Below are positions 1-8,311 of a stretch of 64,000 nt of DNA, piece after piece. A program made the translations under genes and the position numbers. Each line of letters opens with the position of its first letter. Within the stretch, counting starts at the first letter, position 1. The notes beneath the pieces are model-generated. The model made no database searches. It saw only the letters and a list, made by a program, of their open reading frames with translations, and was not told the DNA's origin. Source of the stretch: Marinobacter shengliensis (lineage in GTDB: Bacteria; Pseudomonadota; Gammaproteobacteria; Pseudomonadales; Oleiphilaceae); the NCBI RefSeq assembly GCF_003007715.1, contig NZ_PXNO01000027.1:868001-932000 (forward strand), in the 5' to 3' direction.

Positions 1-1274
1 AAGTTGTCCGGATTTCGATTGAGAACCATGCGGCCTACAGGTGTCAGCGGCACGAGCTCTTCCGGCACTAGCTTGGTGGAATCGAGCACATCGAAGCTGA
101 ATCGCTCGGCTTGTTCTTCGGTGAATATCTGCAATCCGAGTTCCCACTCCGGAAACTCCCCGGACTCAATGGCTTCCCATAGATCACGGCGATGATAGTC
201 CGGATCGGCGCCCGAAATCTTCACGGCCTCATCCCAGACCAGCGAATGAGTGCCTTGCAGGGGCTTCCAGTGGAATTTGCAGAACACCGCCTCATTCCTG
301 TCATTGATCAGGCGGAAGGTATGCACACCAAAGCCCTGCATCATCCGGTAGCTTCGGGGGATGCCTCGGTCCGACATTACCCACATCAACATGTGGGTAG
401 ATTCGGGCATCAGGGAAACGAAATCCCAGAAAGTGTCATGGGCGGAAGCCGCCTGGGGCATGCCATGGTGCGGCTCCGGTTTTACCGCGTGAACCAAATC
501 AGGAAACTTCATTGCATCCTGGATGAAGAAGACCGGTATGTTGTTGCCAACCAGATCCCAGTTGCCTTCGTCCGTATAGAACTTGACCGCAAATCCCCTT
601 GCATCACGGGCAGTGTCCTTGGAGCCGCGCTCGCCGGCCACCGTCGAAAAGCGCACGAACACGGGGGTAATTTTTCCCTTTTCGGCGAAAGGCGCAGCGC
701 GGGTGTAGTTGGTAAGCGCGTCGTAGGCTTCGAAATAACCGTGTGCGGCGGATCCTCGGGCATGAACGATACGTTCGGGAATGCGTTCATGGTCAAAATG
801 GGTAATCTTTTCCCGAAGAATGAAATCTTCGAGTAACGAAGGTCCTCGCAGGCCGGCCTTCAGGCTGTTCTGGTTGTCACCAATGGGCACGCCCTGGTTG
901 GTCGACAGCGGTTGGCCGCTTGCATCCACCCGCGCCCGTTCGAATGCCTCAGCCCCAGCGTTCGTTCCGGGCGTGGCTGCGCCGCCGGTCTTCTTTGTCC
1001 CGCAAGTTTCGGTGGCAGTGCTTGCGGTCAACGACACTGAGCCAAGGTTTTCCGTCACACTCAGTGGGGGAACACGGGCATTTTCCTGGCCATATTCTAG
1101 GGCCTTGGTACGGTTAAATGGCATTGCACGAGCTAGAGGGTCAGTTGCGCCACCCTGCTCTGCCATGATGTCATTGGTTCTGAGGACACTCTTTGGATCT
1201 GCTTTGCCCTTAACCGCCTTGCCAGTTTTGCGTTTCGATTGTGACGGCCGCGCCGCTTTGTTGTCCCTGGCCAT
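1..1274 (-). CDS. katE: Catalase, large-subunit KatE (HPII) type, C-terminus cut by the window edge
   Basis: Monofunctional haem catalase that dismutates hydrogen peroxide in the cytoplasm. About 424 N-terminal residues are visible; large clade-2 catalases usually exceed 680 residues, so the rest lies left of base 1. The catalytic His171 sits in RIVHARG, and the distal Asn is at 244-245 in [13 protein letters not shown], with the family's usual spacing between them. The ATG at 1274 has an SD (GGAGA) 6-7 bases upstream. The first 30 or so residues are a Lys/Arg-rich tail, and the N-terminal extension before the core is long, as in HPII-type enzymes. The family is certain; the large-subunit assignment rests on the N-terminal extension, since the flavodoxin-like C-terminal domain is outside the window. 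Confidence 0.93.
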   Translation of the reverse strand, partial: MARDNKAARPSQSKRKTGKAVKGKADPKSVLRTNDIMAEQGGATDPLARAMPFNRTKALEYGQENARVPPLSVTENLGSVSLTASTATETCGTKKTGGAATPGTNAGAEAFERARVDASGQPLSTNQGVPIGDNQNSLKAGLRGPSLLEDFILREKITHFDHERIPERIVHARGSAAHGYFEAYDALTNYTRAAPFAEKGKITPVFVRFSTVAGERGSKDTARDARGFAVKFYTDEGNWDLVGNNIPVFFIQDAMKFPDLVHAVKPEPHHGMPQAASAHDTFWDFVSLMPESTHMLMWVMSDRGIPRSYRMMQGFGVHTFRLINDRNEAVFCKFHWKPLQGTHSLVWDEAVKISGADPDYHRRDLWEAIESGEFPEWELGLQIFTEEQAERFSFDVLDSTKLVPEELVPLTPVGRMVLNRNPDN

Positions 1275-1424
1275 GATTTTTCTCCGGAGAATCGATAGTG
1301 TTGGCAATCGAGACGCCGCTCGAACCGCTGGCCTTCAGTCATTCTATGGAGCTGACTGTACGCGTCTGTTCGAAAGCGCACACAGGTAACTGAGCCGACG
1401 CTATAAGTCTGGTGACACTGGAAC

Positions 1425-2021
1425 TCACGCGGGAAGCACTCCATGCCAAACAGGCAAAGCCAAATCCTCCGGGTCGTCGTTCGGGCCACCGGTCCGGCTC
1501 TTGAATGAGCCTTCCTCAATGGGTATCCGGTATAGCGCAGTCGCCTTACGCTCTTTTAGGTTGGGTGCGCGAACCTGTTCCCATCGCCCTGGCTCAATCT
1601 GGTTGATGACGGCCCGAAACGCGGCATCAAACTCGGAGTCTTCCGTCACCGGTGAAGCTTTCCCGAACAGTACGAGCGATTCGTAGTTCGCACTATGATG
1701 GAAGGCGGACTTGGTCATCACCCATTCATTTGTCACCGCAAACGATATGCATAAGAGGTCCCCTGCACTCAGGCGTTTTGACAAACGCCCTCCGTTCAGC
1801 GTGTGCAGGTAGAGGTTGTCATCCAGCCGCCAAACCGTTAGTGGCACAATGCGTGGCTCCCCCTGTTCCACAAACGCCACATGAGCCGTTTTCAGGCGAT
1901 CAATCAGCGCATAGGCCGGAGCGCGGTCATAGCTTGCACGCTTGGGGGCGCGCTTTACCTGACTGCGGGGGCAGAAAGTTAATGGGGATGAGTTTATCGT
2001 CGGTTCGTTTGTTGCCGTCAT
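1425..2021 (-). CDS. Pyridoxamine 5'-phosphate oxidase-like / NimA-like FMN-binding protein
   Basis: A 198-residue protein of the split-barrel flavin-binding family (Pyridox_ox_2, NimA-like). These bind FMN and reduce or bind small substrates; the substrate cannot be told from sequence. Visible traits are the core around RLDDNLYLHTLNGGRLSKRL and the later segment with SYESLVLFGKA-like spacing. The open frame runs to 2087, but the ATG at 2021 is preceded by CAGGAG with 7 bases of spacing, so I start there. It is transcribed away from a MocR-type regulator at 2128. In this family such divergent pairs are usually regulator and target, often tied to vitamin B6 metabolism. It is too divergent from PdxH to call the biosynthetic oxidase. 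Confidence 0.75.
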   Translation of the reverse strand: MTATNEPTINSSPLTFCPRSQVKRAPKRASYDRAPAYALIDRLKTAHVAFVEQGEPRIVPLTVWRLDDNLYLHTLNGGRLSKRLSAGDLLCISFAVTNEWVMTKSAFHHSANYESLVLFGKASPVTEDSEFDAAFRAVINQIEPGRWEQVRAPNLKERKATALYRIPIEEGSFKSRTGGPNDDPEDLALPVWHGVLPA

Positions 2022-2080
2022 CGTCTGCTCCTGAAGGGCTGTGCGTCCAAAAAGTACCCCGCTATTGAAAGCCACTTCTG

Positions 2081-2129
2081 ATACCATCAGAAGAGCCAGA
2101 TTATGATTTTAGTTAGGACCAGTTGGTAT
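2081..2129. promoter_or_regulatory. Candidate MocR operator (ATACCA ... TGGTAT)
   Basis: The 106-bp divergent spacer holds ATACCA at 2081-2086 and its inverse TGGTAT at 2124-2129, the latter overlapping the start codon of the MocR gene. ACCA-GT-TGGT lies at 2119-2128. ATACCA boxes are known in GabR, a member of this regulator family. That they act here is inference; no clear -35/-10 pair was seen. Confidence 0.3.
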
Positions 2130-3555
2130 GATCGATGATATTCGCCTGACCGGTGAGGCACCGCTCCAAAAGCAGCTTTACCAGCAACTGTCCGAGCGCA
2201 TTCTGAAGCAGAGATTTCCAGCTGGGAGCCGTCTCCCTTCTAGCCGACAGATGGCTCTGGATCTTGGGATTAGCCGGAACACCGTGAACGCCGTGTATGA
2301 TCAGCTCAAGGCTGAGGGATTCCTTACAAGTTCTGCTGGCAGGGGTATCTTTGTACATGAAGACATCAAGGCCGCGGTAAAACCGGCTGGACCGGGGCTG
2401 AAACAGCCAATAAAAAATGCTACTTCCCTTCCCCCATTGCCCGCTGTTCCTCGCAACAGGCTCAAAGCAGTGGAAGACGCAAGCCTGCCGTTTCAGCCGG
2501 GTCTACCTGATCTGGATGCCTTCCCCATTCGAGCTTGGAACCGGATTCTTCATCATCAGGAGAGCCGTCGTGCCCTAAGAGGTTATGACACCATTCAGGG
2601 ATATCAGCCACTTCGGAGTGCCATCGCCAGCTACTTACGGGCCTCTCGGGGCGTTCGCTGCGAAGAACATCAGATAATCATTACCAATGGTGCCCAGCAG
2701 GCGCTGTCCCTCATCGCCGATGTGTTTCTGCAACCTGGCGATCGTGTCTTGTGCGAGAACCCTGGATACAGGGGCGCTCGTAACGCACTGAGTCGTCACA
2801 ACAATCCCTTGGTTCCGGTCCCTTTGAGGAACCAGGTTCTGGATGTAAGCGCACTATCTGAACTTGGTCCGGCGAAACTTTTCTTTTGTACCCCCACTCA
2901 TCAGTATCCGATGGGTGGCATCCTCGACCTGTCCCAGCGCATGGCGCTTGTACGGTGGGCACAGCAAAATAACTGCTGGATTATCGAAGACGACTACGAC
3001 AGCGAGTTCCACTTTTACAACAAACCCTTTGCCGCCATTCAGGGGATGTTCGACAGCGCCCCGGTGCTTTATGTGGGTAGCTTCAGCAAAACGCTGATGC
3101 CCTCCCTACGGGTGGGCTACCTGGTGGTGCCCGAGCCCGTTGTCGAACCCTTGCTCTGGGCCAAACAGATTAATGGCGGGGAGTCTCCTTTGATGACTCA
3201 GGCCACCATCGCCGAGTTCATCGAAAGCGGCCAGTTCACGCGACACCTGCGCCGCATGCGCCAGCTTTACCGGGATAAATGGCAGCTTTTCCAGAAGCGA
3301 TTAACGGAAGAGCTCGGAGGCCTGCTGCAGCCTGTGGCGGAAAGTGCCGGCATGCACCTGGTGGTGGAGGGAGATTTTGACGATGTGTCCGTCAGCCAGT
3401 GGCTGAAAACCCGGGGTTTTGGCAGTACGCCGCTGAGCGCCCACTTCATCGGACAACAATCCCGGAGTGGACTGGTGATGGGGTTTGCCAGCGCCAATGA
3501 GCGCCAGATCGAAGAGTGTGTGGTGGCGTTAAAAGCGGGATTGGCGAACTTCTAG
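2128..3555 (+). CDS. MocR-family (GntR/aminotransferase-like) transcriptional regulator
   Basis: 475 residues, the usual length for PdxR/GabR/MocR regulators. An N-terminal GntR winged helix (about residues 10-75, with RLPSSRQMALDLGISRNTVNAVYDQL) is followed by a linker and a fold-type I aminotransferase domain. The PLP-binding lysine is Lys321 in VGSFSKTLMPSLRVGY, and the EDDYDSEF segment carries the Asp that contacts the pyridine ring. It therefore most likely binds PLP as an effector or effector adduct rather than acting as a transaminase. It diverges from the NimA-like flavoprotein gene, its probable target. Its stop codon shares CTAG with the convergent YafY gene stop. Confidence 0.88.
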   Translation: MIDDIRLTGEAPLQKQLYQQLSERILKQRFPAGSRLPSSRQMALDLGISRNTVNAVYDQLKAEGFLTSSAGRGIFVHEDIKAAVKPAGPGLKQPIKNATSLPPLPAVPRNRLKAVEDASLPFQPGLPDLDAFPIRAWNRILHHQESRRALRGYDTIQGYQPLRSAIASYLRASRGVRCEEHQIIITNGAQQALSLIADVFLQPGDRVLCENPGYRGARNALSRHNNPLVPVPLRNQVLDVSALSELGPAKLFFCTPTHQYPMGGILDLSQRMALVRWAQQNNCWIIEDDYDSEFHFYNKPFAAIQGMFDSAPVLYVGSFSKTLMPSLRVGYLVVPEPVVEPLLWAKQINGGESPLMTQATIAEFIESGQFTRHLRRMRQLYRDKWQLFQKRLTEELGGLLQPVAESAGMHLVVEGDFDDVSVSQWLKTRGFGSTPLSAHFIGQQSRSGLVMGFASANERQIEECVVALKAGLANF

Positions 3556-4259
3556 CCGCCCCAGGACCGCAAACTCTCAGTCAGGAAATCTGCAGCATCG
3601 AAATCCGGTGGCCGCTGGAAGGCGGTATCCAGTAATTGCACATCGCTGATGCGGTCCAGCCGGAACGAACGCATGGCCTGCCTGAGGTGGCAAAACCCAG
3701 TGAGGTACCAACGCCCCTGCCGGAACACCAGGCCGTAGGGATCAACGCTTCGATCTATCCCGCCATGGTCCTCGGAGTGATAGGTTAATCCGACCCTGCA
3801 CATAGCTTCCGCAGCAACCGTTAACGTTTGAAGGGCACGGTCGTCCAGGCTGGGTTCGCCTCTTGGCAGGATCACGCGGGTGGTATCACTGACACCGCGT
3901 ACGCGTTTCTTCAGGTTTGCGGGCATTACCCGTTCCAGTTTCGCCTGGACACTGGCAATGGCGGGTGCAGCATCCGTAAGACCAAGCTGGCGGACGGCCA
4001 GCAGCCCCAGTGACACCGCCAGGGTTTCCTCTTCGGTAAACATCATGGGGGGCAGCTTGAAGCCAGCCACCAGTCGGTAACCCCCGTAGCGCCCCTGCTC
4101 CGTCGTTATCGGGATCCCGAGATCCTCCAATACCGTGATGTAGCGCCGGATTGTACGCCGGTCCACGCCAAGCCGCTCGGCCAGTTCGGCACCGCTAATC
4201 TGGCCGTGTGCCTGCAATAACTCCAGCACGGTAAGCACCCGGGTTGTGGGACCAGACAT
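3552..4259 (-). CDS. YafY-type HTH/WYL-domain transcriptional regulator
   Basis: 235 residues: an HTH_11 DNA-binding domain at the N-terminus (ELLQAHGQISGAELAERLGVDRRTIRRYI) followed by a WYL-type effector domain (about residues 130-220, with the DPYGLVFRQGRWYLTGFCH segment). WYL regulators sense small ligands or nucleic-acid signals; the ligand here is unknown. The ATG has a strong AGGAGG SD. It is divergent from a glutathione S-transferase gene, with a 150-bp spacer containing an inverted repeat, so that gene is its likely target. Convergent with the MocR gene, overlapping by 4 bases. Confidence 0.87.
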   Translation of the reverse strand: MSGPTTRVLTVLELLQAHGQISGAELAERLGVDRRTIRRYITVLEDLGIPITTEQGRYGGYRLVAGFKLPPMMFTEEETLAVSLGLLAVRQLGLTDAAPAIASVQAKLERVMPANLKKRVRGVSDTTRVILPRGEPSLDDRALQTLTVAAEAMCRVGLTYHSEDHGGIDRSVDPYGLVFRQGRWYLTGFCHLRQAMRSFRLDRISDVQLLDTAFQRPPDFDAADFLTESLRSWGG

Positions 4260-4307
4260 AGTCGCCCTCCTGCTGGCAGCATTTTCCGGTGTTCGTATTA
4301 AAGATGC

Positions 4308-4331
4308 ATTGTCAGGTTTATTTAGGACAGT
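4308..4331. promoter_or_regulatory. Inverted repeat ATTGTC-N12-GACAGT, candidate YafY operator
   Basis: In the spacer between the divergent YafY and GST genes, ATTGTC (4308-4313) faces GACAGT (4326-4331) across 12 AT-rich bases, with one mismatch between arms. TGTC...GACA dyads are plausible sites for dimeric HTH regulators. Function is inferred from position only. Confidence 0.35.
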
Positions 4332-4409
4332 TTTTCGCCTACATACAAATTAATCTGGCCCTGCAGTAACTCACATCACTGAAATACTGACTTGAGAAGG
4401 AGATCAAAC

Positions 4410-5045
4410 ATGTCAGAGATTACCTTTTACACTCACCCTATGTCCCGTGGCCGGGTAGTGCGCTGGATGCTGGAAGAAATTGGCGTTCCTTACGCGGTAG
4501 AGACCATGCAATTCGGCCCGGAGATGAAAACCCCGGAGTACCTGGCCATCAACCCCATGGGTAAGGTGCCTGCGATCAAACACGGCAGCACCGTCGTTAC
4601 CGAAGTGGCGGCCATCTGCGCCTACCTGGCGGACCAGTTCCCCGAGAAGAATCTGGCGCCACCGCCGCACTCGATGGAACGCGGCCCCTACTACCGCTGG
4701 CTTTTCTTTATGGCAGGGCCCTTTGAGATGGCCACCAGTGCGTTGGCCTACGGCTGGAAAATCGATAACAGCAACGTGCAGGCTGTCGGCTGTGGCCGCG
4801 TGGAGGACAGTGTCAATACCCTGGAAAAAGTACTCGGCCAAAGCCCTTACATCTGCGGCGATCACTTCACCGCGGCGGATGTGCTGGTCAGCAGTTACCT
4901 GTGGTGGGAAACGATGCAGAAAAATATTCCGCAGAATGAGGTATTTCAGGACTACATCAAACGCACGGAAAGCAGGCCCGCCGCCCAACGTGCCAATGAA
5001 CTCGACGATGCGCTGGCCGAGCAGATGGGCGTTACGCCGGTGTAG
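4410..5045 (+). CDS. Glutathione S-transferase family protein
   Basis: 211 residues, the standard length of a cytosolic GST. The thioredoxin-like N-terminal domain shows SRGRVVRWMLEEIGVPY and NPMGKVPAIKHG (the cis-proline of the glutathione site), then VVTEVAAICAYLAD, where Glu and the following polar residue bind the gamma-glutamyl group. A helical C-terminal domain follows with the conserved FTAADVLVSSYL N-capping segment. The frame opens at 4392, but ATG 4410 has an AAGGAG SD 7 bases upstream. Probable role: conjugation or reduction of electrophiles. Divergent from a YafY regulator; followed by a strong hairpin terminator. Confidence 0.88.
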   Translation: MSEITFYTHPMSRGRVVRWMLEEIGVPYAVETMQFGPEMKTPEYLAINPMGKVPAIKHGSTVVTEVAAICAYLADQFPEKNLAPPPHSMERGPYYRWLFFMAGPFEMATSALAYGWKIDNSNVQAVGCGRVEDSVNTLEKVLGQSPYICGDHFTAADVLVSSYLWWETMQKNIPQNEVFQDYIKRTESRPAAQRANELDDALAEQMGVTPV

Positions 5046-5052
5046 GATCAGG

Positions 5053-5085
5053 CGAAGGGCTCGGCTTGGTTGAGCCCTTCGTTTA
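5053..5085 (+). terminator. Rho-independent terminator after the GST gene
   Basis: A perfect 10-bp stem, CGAAGGGCTC (5053-5062) and GAGCCCTTCG (5072-5081), with a 9-base loop and then TTTAT. It sits between the convergent GST and LysR genes. On the minus strand there is no U-tract, so termination is expected mainly for the plus strand. Confidence 0.8.
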
Positions 5086-6012
5086 TGACTGATCCATCAG
5101 TGCGAAATCCACCTCATCCATGGATTCTCCAAGGAAGTCCAACAGTGCTCTGACGGCAGGCAACAATCCCCTGCGGGACGGAAATACCGCGTGAAGTATT
5201 CCACCCCTCGGCTGCCAACCCGGTAGTACATTAATCAATCGCCCTTCGACCAGGTCCCGACCACCTACAATCAACGGCATACGCACTACTCCCAAGCCCT
5301 CCAGGGCCGCCTGTCTGAGTGTAAACACATCGTCAGTGACAAGCCTGGGCGAATGCCGTACCTGCGCCGTGGCGCCACCCGGTCCATCCAGGCACCAGAT
5401 GTGTTTGCCGTCGGATTGTTCAAAATCCAGGCTCGGCAGATTTGCCAGCTCATCCGGATTCTCAGGTTTGGTGTAATGGTTGAAGAAGTTCTTAGACGCC
5501 ATCAAACATTGCGGGCTTTTTGACAGCACCTTCATGGTAAGCCCGCTGTCTTCCAACGGAGGAAATCGGACCCGTAGCGCCAGGTCCAATCCCTCTTTCA
5601 GGACATCCACCCGGCGGCTGGTGGCGTCAATCTCGACTTTCACCTCCGGGTATTTGGCCATAAAGCGCACTAACAGCTGGCCAACATGAAAATAGATCAA
5701 GCCAGGCGGGCAGCTCATCCGGATTACCCCCCTGGGCTCCGCCCGCGATCGATCTATCACCTCCTGAGCCGCCTCGGCCTCCACCAACATGGCAACACAG
5801 TGACGGTAATACTCCTGCCCAAGCTCTGTGATGGTAAAGCGTCGTGTAGAGCGATTGATCAACCGGGTGTCCAGGCGGTCCTCCAGCATCGCGATACGAC
5901 GGCTCAGTTTGGATTTGGGCACGCCAAGCGCCCTTCCCGCCGGTGCGAAACCGCCGTGGTCCACCACCTTGACGAAGTAAAAGAGGTCGTTGAGATCCTG
6001 CATATCGGTCAT
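5083..6012 (-). CDS. LysR-family transcriptional regulator
   Basis: 309 residues. N-terminal winged helix (DLFYFVKVVDHGGFAPAGRALGVPKSKLSRRIAMLEDRL) and a periplasmic-binding-like effector domain of the CrgA/aminobenzoate-responsive type. Two in-frame ATGs lie nine bases apart (6012 and 6003). The SD-like AGGA is too close to the first and somewhat far from the second, so the exact start is open. It faces the isochorismatase-like hydrolase gene across about 154 bp and is the likely regulator of that gene and the pirin behind it. Confidence 0.88.
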   Translation of the reverse strand: MTDMQDLNDLFYFVKVVDHGGFAPAGRALGVPKSKLSRRIAMLEDRLDTRLINRSTRRFTITELGQEYYRHCVAMLVEAEAAQEVIDRSRAEPRGVIRMSCPPGLIYFHVGQLLVRFMAKYPEVKVEIDATSRRVDVLKEGLDLALRVRFPPLEDSGLTMKVLSKSPQCLMASKNFFNHYTKPENPDELANLPSLDFEQSDGKHIWCLDGPGGATAQVRHSPRLVTDDVFTLRQAALEGLGVVRMPLIVGGRDLVEGRLINVLPGWQPRGGILHAVFPSRRGLLPAVRALLDFLGESMDEVDFALMDQS

Positions 6013-6166
6013 CGTCCTGAATTTGGAACGGTGAGTATAGATTTACAACCTACTCAGACCAAAGGGCCCGGACTATTCTGGCACCTCACGACAACATTGG
6101 CATAGACCCCAAGGTATCCGGGGCAACCGATGTTTATGTGCCGAAAACTAAAACAGGAGAATGGAT

Positions 6167-6787
6167 ATGGCGTTTAAATACAATCGTTTGAACAAGGATG
6201 ATGTGGCTCTGCTGATGGTAGACCACCAGTCAGGCCTGTTATCGCTGGTTCGGGATTTCTCGCCAGACGACTTCAAGAACAATGTGTTGGCGCTGGCGGA
6301 CATTGCCAAGTTCTTTGATATCCCGACCATCCTGACCACCAGTTTCGAGAATGGACCCAATGGCCCGCTGGTGCCGGAATTGAAGGAAATGTTCCCGGAT
6401 GCGCCGTATTTAGCGCGGCCCGGTCAGATCAATGCCTGGGATAATGAAGACTTCGTGAAGGCGGTGAAGGCCACGGGCAAGAAACAGTTGTTGATTGCCG
6501 GCGTGGTGACCGATGTGTGTGTTGCTTTCCCCACACTCTCAGCCCTGGAAGAAGGCTACGAGGTGTTTGTGGTAACCGACGCCTCCGGCACCTTTAACCA
6601 GACCACCCGTGATGCTTCATGGAGCCGAATGGAACAGGCCGGCGCACAACTGATGAACTGGTTCAGCGTTGGCTGCGAACTGCACCGCGACTGGCGCAAT
6701 GACATCGAAGGCTTTGGCGGCATCCTGGCCAAGCACCTGCCCCATTATGCCAACCTGATGCAAAGCTACGGCGCCCAGCAGGGATAA
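6167..6787 (+). CDS. YcaC-like isochorismatase-family hydrolase
   Basis: 206 residues in the cysteine-hydrolase (isochorismatase-like) fold. The nucleophile is Cys118 in AGVVTDVCVAF and the acid is Asp19 in LLMVDHQSG, which match the family layout. I could not settle the third catalytic residue. The WDNEDFVKAVKATGKKQ and VVTDASGTFN segments match the YcaC subgroup, whose physiological substrate is unknown. The frame opens at 6161, but AGGAG is spaced correctly for ATG 6167. Divergent from a LysR gene and 116 bp upstream of a pirin gene in the same direction. Confidence 0.87.
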   Translation: MAFKYNRLNKDDVALLMVDHQSGLLSLVRDFSPDDFKNNVLALADIAKFFDIPTILTTSFENGPNGPLVPELKEMFPDAPYLARPGQINAWDNEDFVKAVKATGKKQLLIAGVVTDVCVAFPTLSALEEGYEVFVVTDASGTFNQTTRDASWSRMEQAGAQLMNWFSVGCELHRDWRNDIEGFGGILAKHLPHYANLMQSYGAQQG

Positions 6788-6903
6788 TGCGGTCAAACCT
6801 CGCAGCCAAAGCGCTTGGGTGCGGGGTTCTTCAATTGACAGAGCCTACACCTGGAACCAATCTTCTTACATAAACCTGCCTCTCCGTCAGATCTGGAGCC
6901 CAA

Positions 6904-7818
6904 ATGAGCAATCTCTCATCACAAACCGAATTCGACTGCCCGATCACCAAAGAATGCGGCGCTGTGGTTCAACTCCTGCAACCTCGTGAACGAGACCTCG
7001 GTGGCTTTTCCGTGCGGCGGGTTCTTCCGGTGGTGGGCCAAAAGATGATCGGGCCCTGGATTTTCTTTGATCATATGGGGCCTGCACACTTTCCTTCCGG
7101 CGACGGCATCAATGTGCGCCCTCATCCGCATATTGGCATTGCTACCGTCACTTACCTGTTTGAAGGCGAAATACTGCATCGCGATTCCCTCGGGAGCCTG
7201 CAACCCATCCGCCCGGGCGATATCAATCTGATGGTGGCCGGGCACGGTATTGTGCATTCGGAACGGGAACGCCCGGAGATCACGGCAACTGACCACACTC
7301 TCCATGGCTTGCAGCTATGGCTGGCGTTGCCTGAGGCGGAAGAAGAAACAGATCCCGCCTTTTATCACTACCCGGAGAGCACCGTACCCTCCGTGTCGGT
7401 AGGTGATGTGCAAGTCCGTGTGATGATGGGTACCGCCTATGGCGAGACCTCACCGGTGAAGGTGTTTGCCGACACCCTGTATATAGAGGCCTGGCTGAAG
7501 CCTGGCCAAAAGCTTACCTTGCCGGACGCCCAGGAACGCGGTCTCTATGTGGCGAAGGGTCGACTTCTGGCAGGCGAAACAGAGATTCCCGAGTTCTCCA
7601 TGGCCGTTCTGTCAGAGCAGCAAGGCGTCATCGTTGAAGCCTTGGAAGAAACGCGGCTCGCACTGATTGGTGGCGAGCCCCTTGGTAAACGGTTTATCGA
7701 GTGGAACTTCGTTTCCAGTCGCAAGGAGAGAATTGAAGAGGCCAAGCGTGATTGGGAAAACGGCCGATTTCCCTCCGTTCCTGGCGATGAGGATGAGTAT
7801 ATCCCTCTTCCGGGCTAA
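6904..7818 (+). CDS. Pirin family protein
   Basis: 304 residues, two cupin domains. The metal ligands of the N-terminal cupin are visible: His74 and His76 in RPHPHIG, then His118 and Glu120 in HGIVHSERE. Bacterial pirins bind iron and have been linked to quercetinase activity, redox sensing or regulation of central metabolism; nothing here decides between these. SD GGAG lies 5 bases before ATG 6904. A TTGACA at 6835-6840 could be a -35 element but has no good -10, so co-transcription with the YcaC-like gene is equally likely. Ends 10 bases before the stop of the convergent methyltransferase gene. Confidence 0.92.
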   Translation: MSNLSSQTEFDCPITKECGAVVQLLQPRERDLGGFSVRRVLPVVGQKMIGPWIFFDHMGPAHFPSGDGINVRPHPHIGIATVTYLFEGEILHRDSLGSLQPIRPGDINLMVAGHGIVHSERERPEITATDHTLHGLQLWLALPEAEEETDPAFYHYPESTVPSVSVGDVQVRVMMGTAYGETSPVKVFADTLYIEAWLKPGQKLTLPDAQERGLYVAKGRLLAGETEIPEFSMAVLSEQQGVIVEALEETRLALIGGEPLGKRFIEWNFVSSRKERIEEAKRDWENGRFPSVPGDEDEYIPLPG

Positions 7819-7828
7819 CAGGAGGCTC

Positions 7829-8290
7829 TTACAACCAGCGCCGAACCCTCTCTGCGTACTGATTGAACTGGTCTCCGAACAGGTCCCGCATATGACGCTC
7901 CTCAGGCTTGATCTGGAACCGGTTCATATACAGCACGTAGAGCGGAAGCAATAACGCAGCGAATACGCTGCCGAGATATAACCACCAGGCTGCCAGAATC
8001 ATCAGGAACCCCACATACATGGGGTTTCTGGTATGGCGATACACGCCACCGACCACCAGGCTGTTGGTCTGGTGTGGCGTGCGTGGGTCTACCGTCGTGC
8101 CTGCACGCCTGAAAGCGAGAACGCCCATTAGTGCGATGACCGCACCGGCAACCAAAACAACGGCAAACAGCAGAAACCTCCCTGGAAACGCGAAGTACCC
8201 GGAAGGCAGTACCCGGGAAACTGCCCACATGGCAGCCCCAAAGAGTAGCGTCAGGATAACCGGTGGAACCTTTAGCTCGAGCGCTTTCAC
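7829..8290 (-). CDS. Isoprenylcysteine carboxyl methyltransferase-like membrane protein
   Basis: 153 residues with about four membrane segments. The family signature GVYRHTRNPMYVGFLMILAAWWLYLG lies near the middle, and the C-terminal EERHMRDLFGDQFNQYAERVRRWL is typical of ICMT/PEMT-like integral methyltransferases, where the final charged part binds S-adenosylmethionine. Substrates of bacterial members are mostly unknown; methylation of lipids or exported small molecules is possible. It follows mqo on the same strand, 21 bases after the mqo stop, so the two may be co-transcribed. Confidence 0.82.
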   Translation of the reverse strand: MKALELKVPPVILTLLFGAAMWAVSRVLPSGYFAFPGRFLLFAVVLVAGAVIALMGVLAFRRAGTTVDPRTPHQTNSLVVGGVYRHTRNPMYVGFLMILAAWWLYLGSVFAALLLPLYVLYMNRFQIKPEERHMRDLFGDQFNQYAERVRRWL

Positions 8291-8311
8291 TTGTCGTTCC
8301 CTTCCACGCTT

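Noticed and set aside
192..836. 214-residue open frame on the plus strand
   Set aside because: Antisense to the catalase, whose active-site His and Asn read cleanly on the minus strand.
6835..6840. TTGACA as a pirin promoter -35
   Set aside because: A perfect -35 hexamer, but no acceptable -10 lies 15-19 bases downstream, so I did not list it as a promoter.
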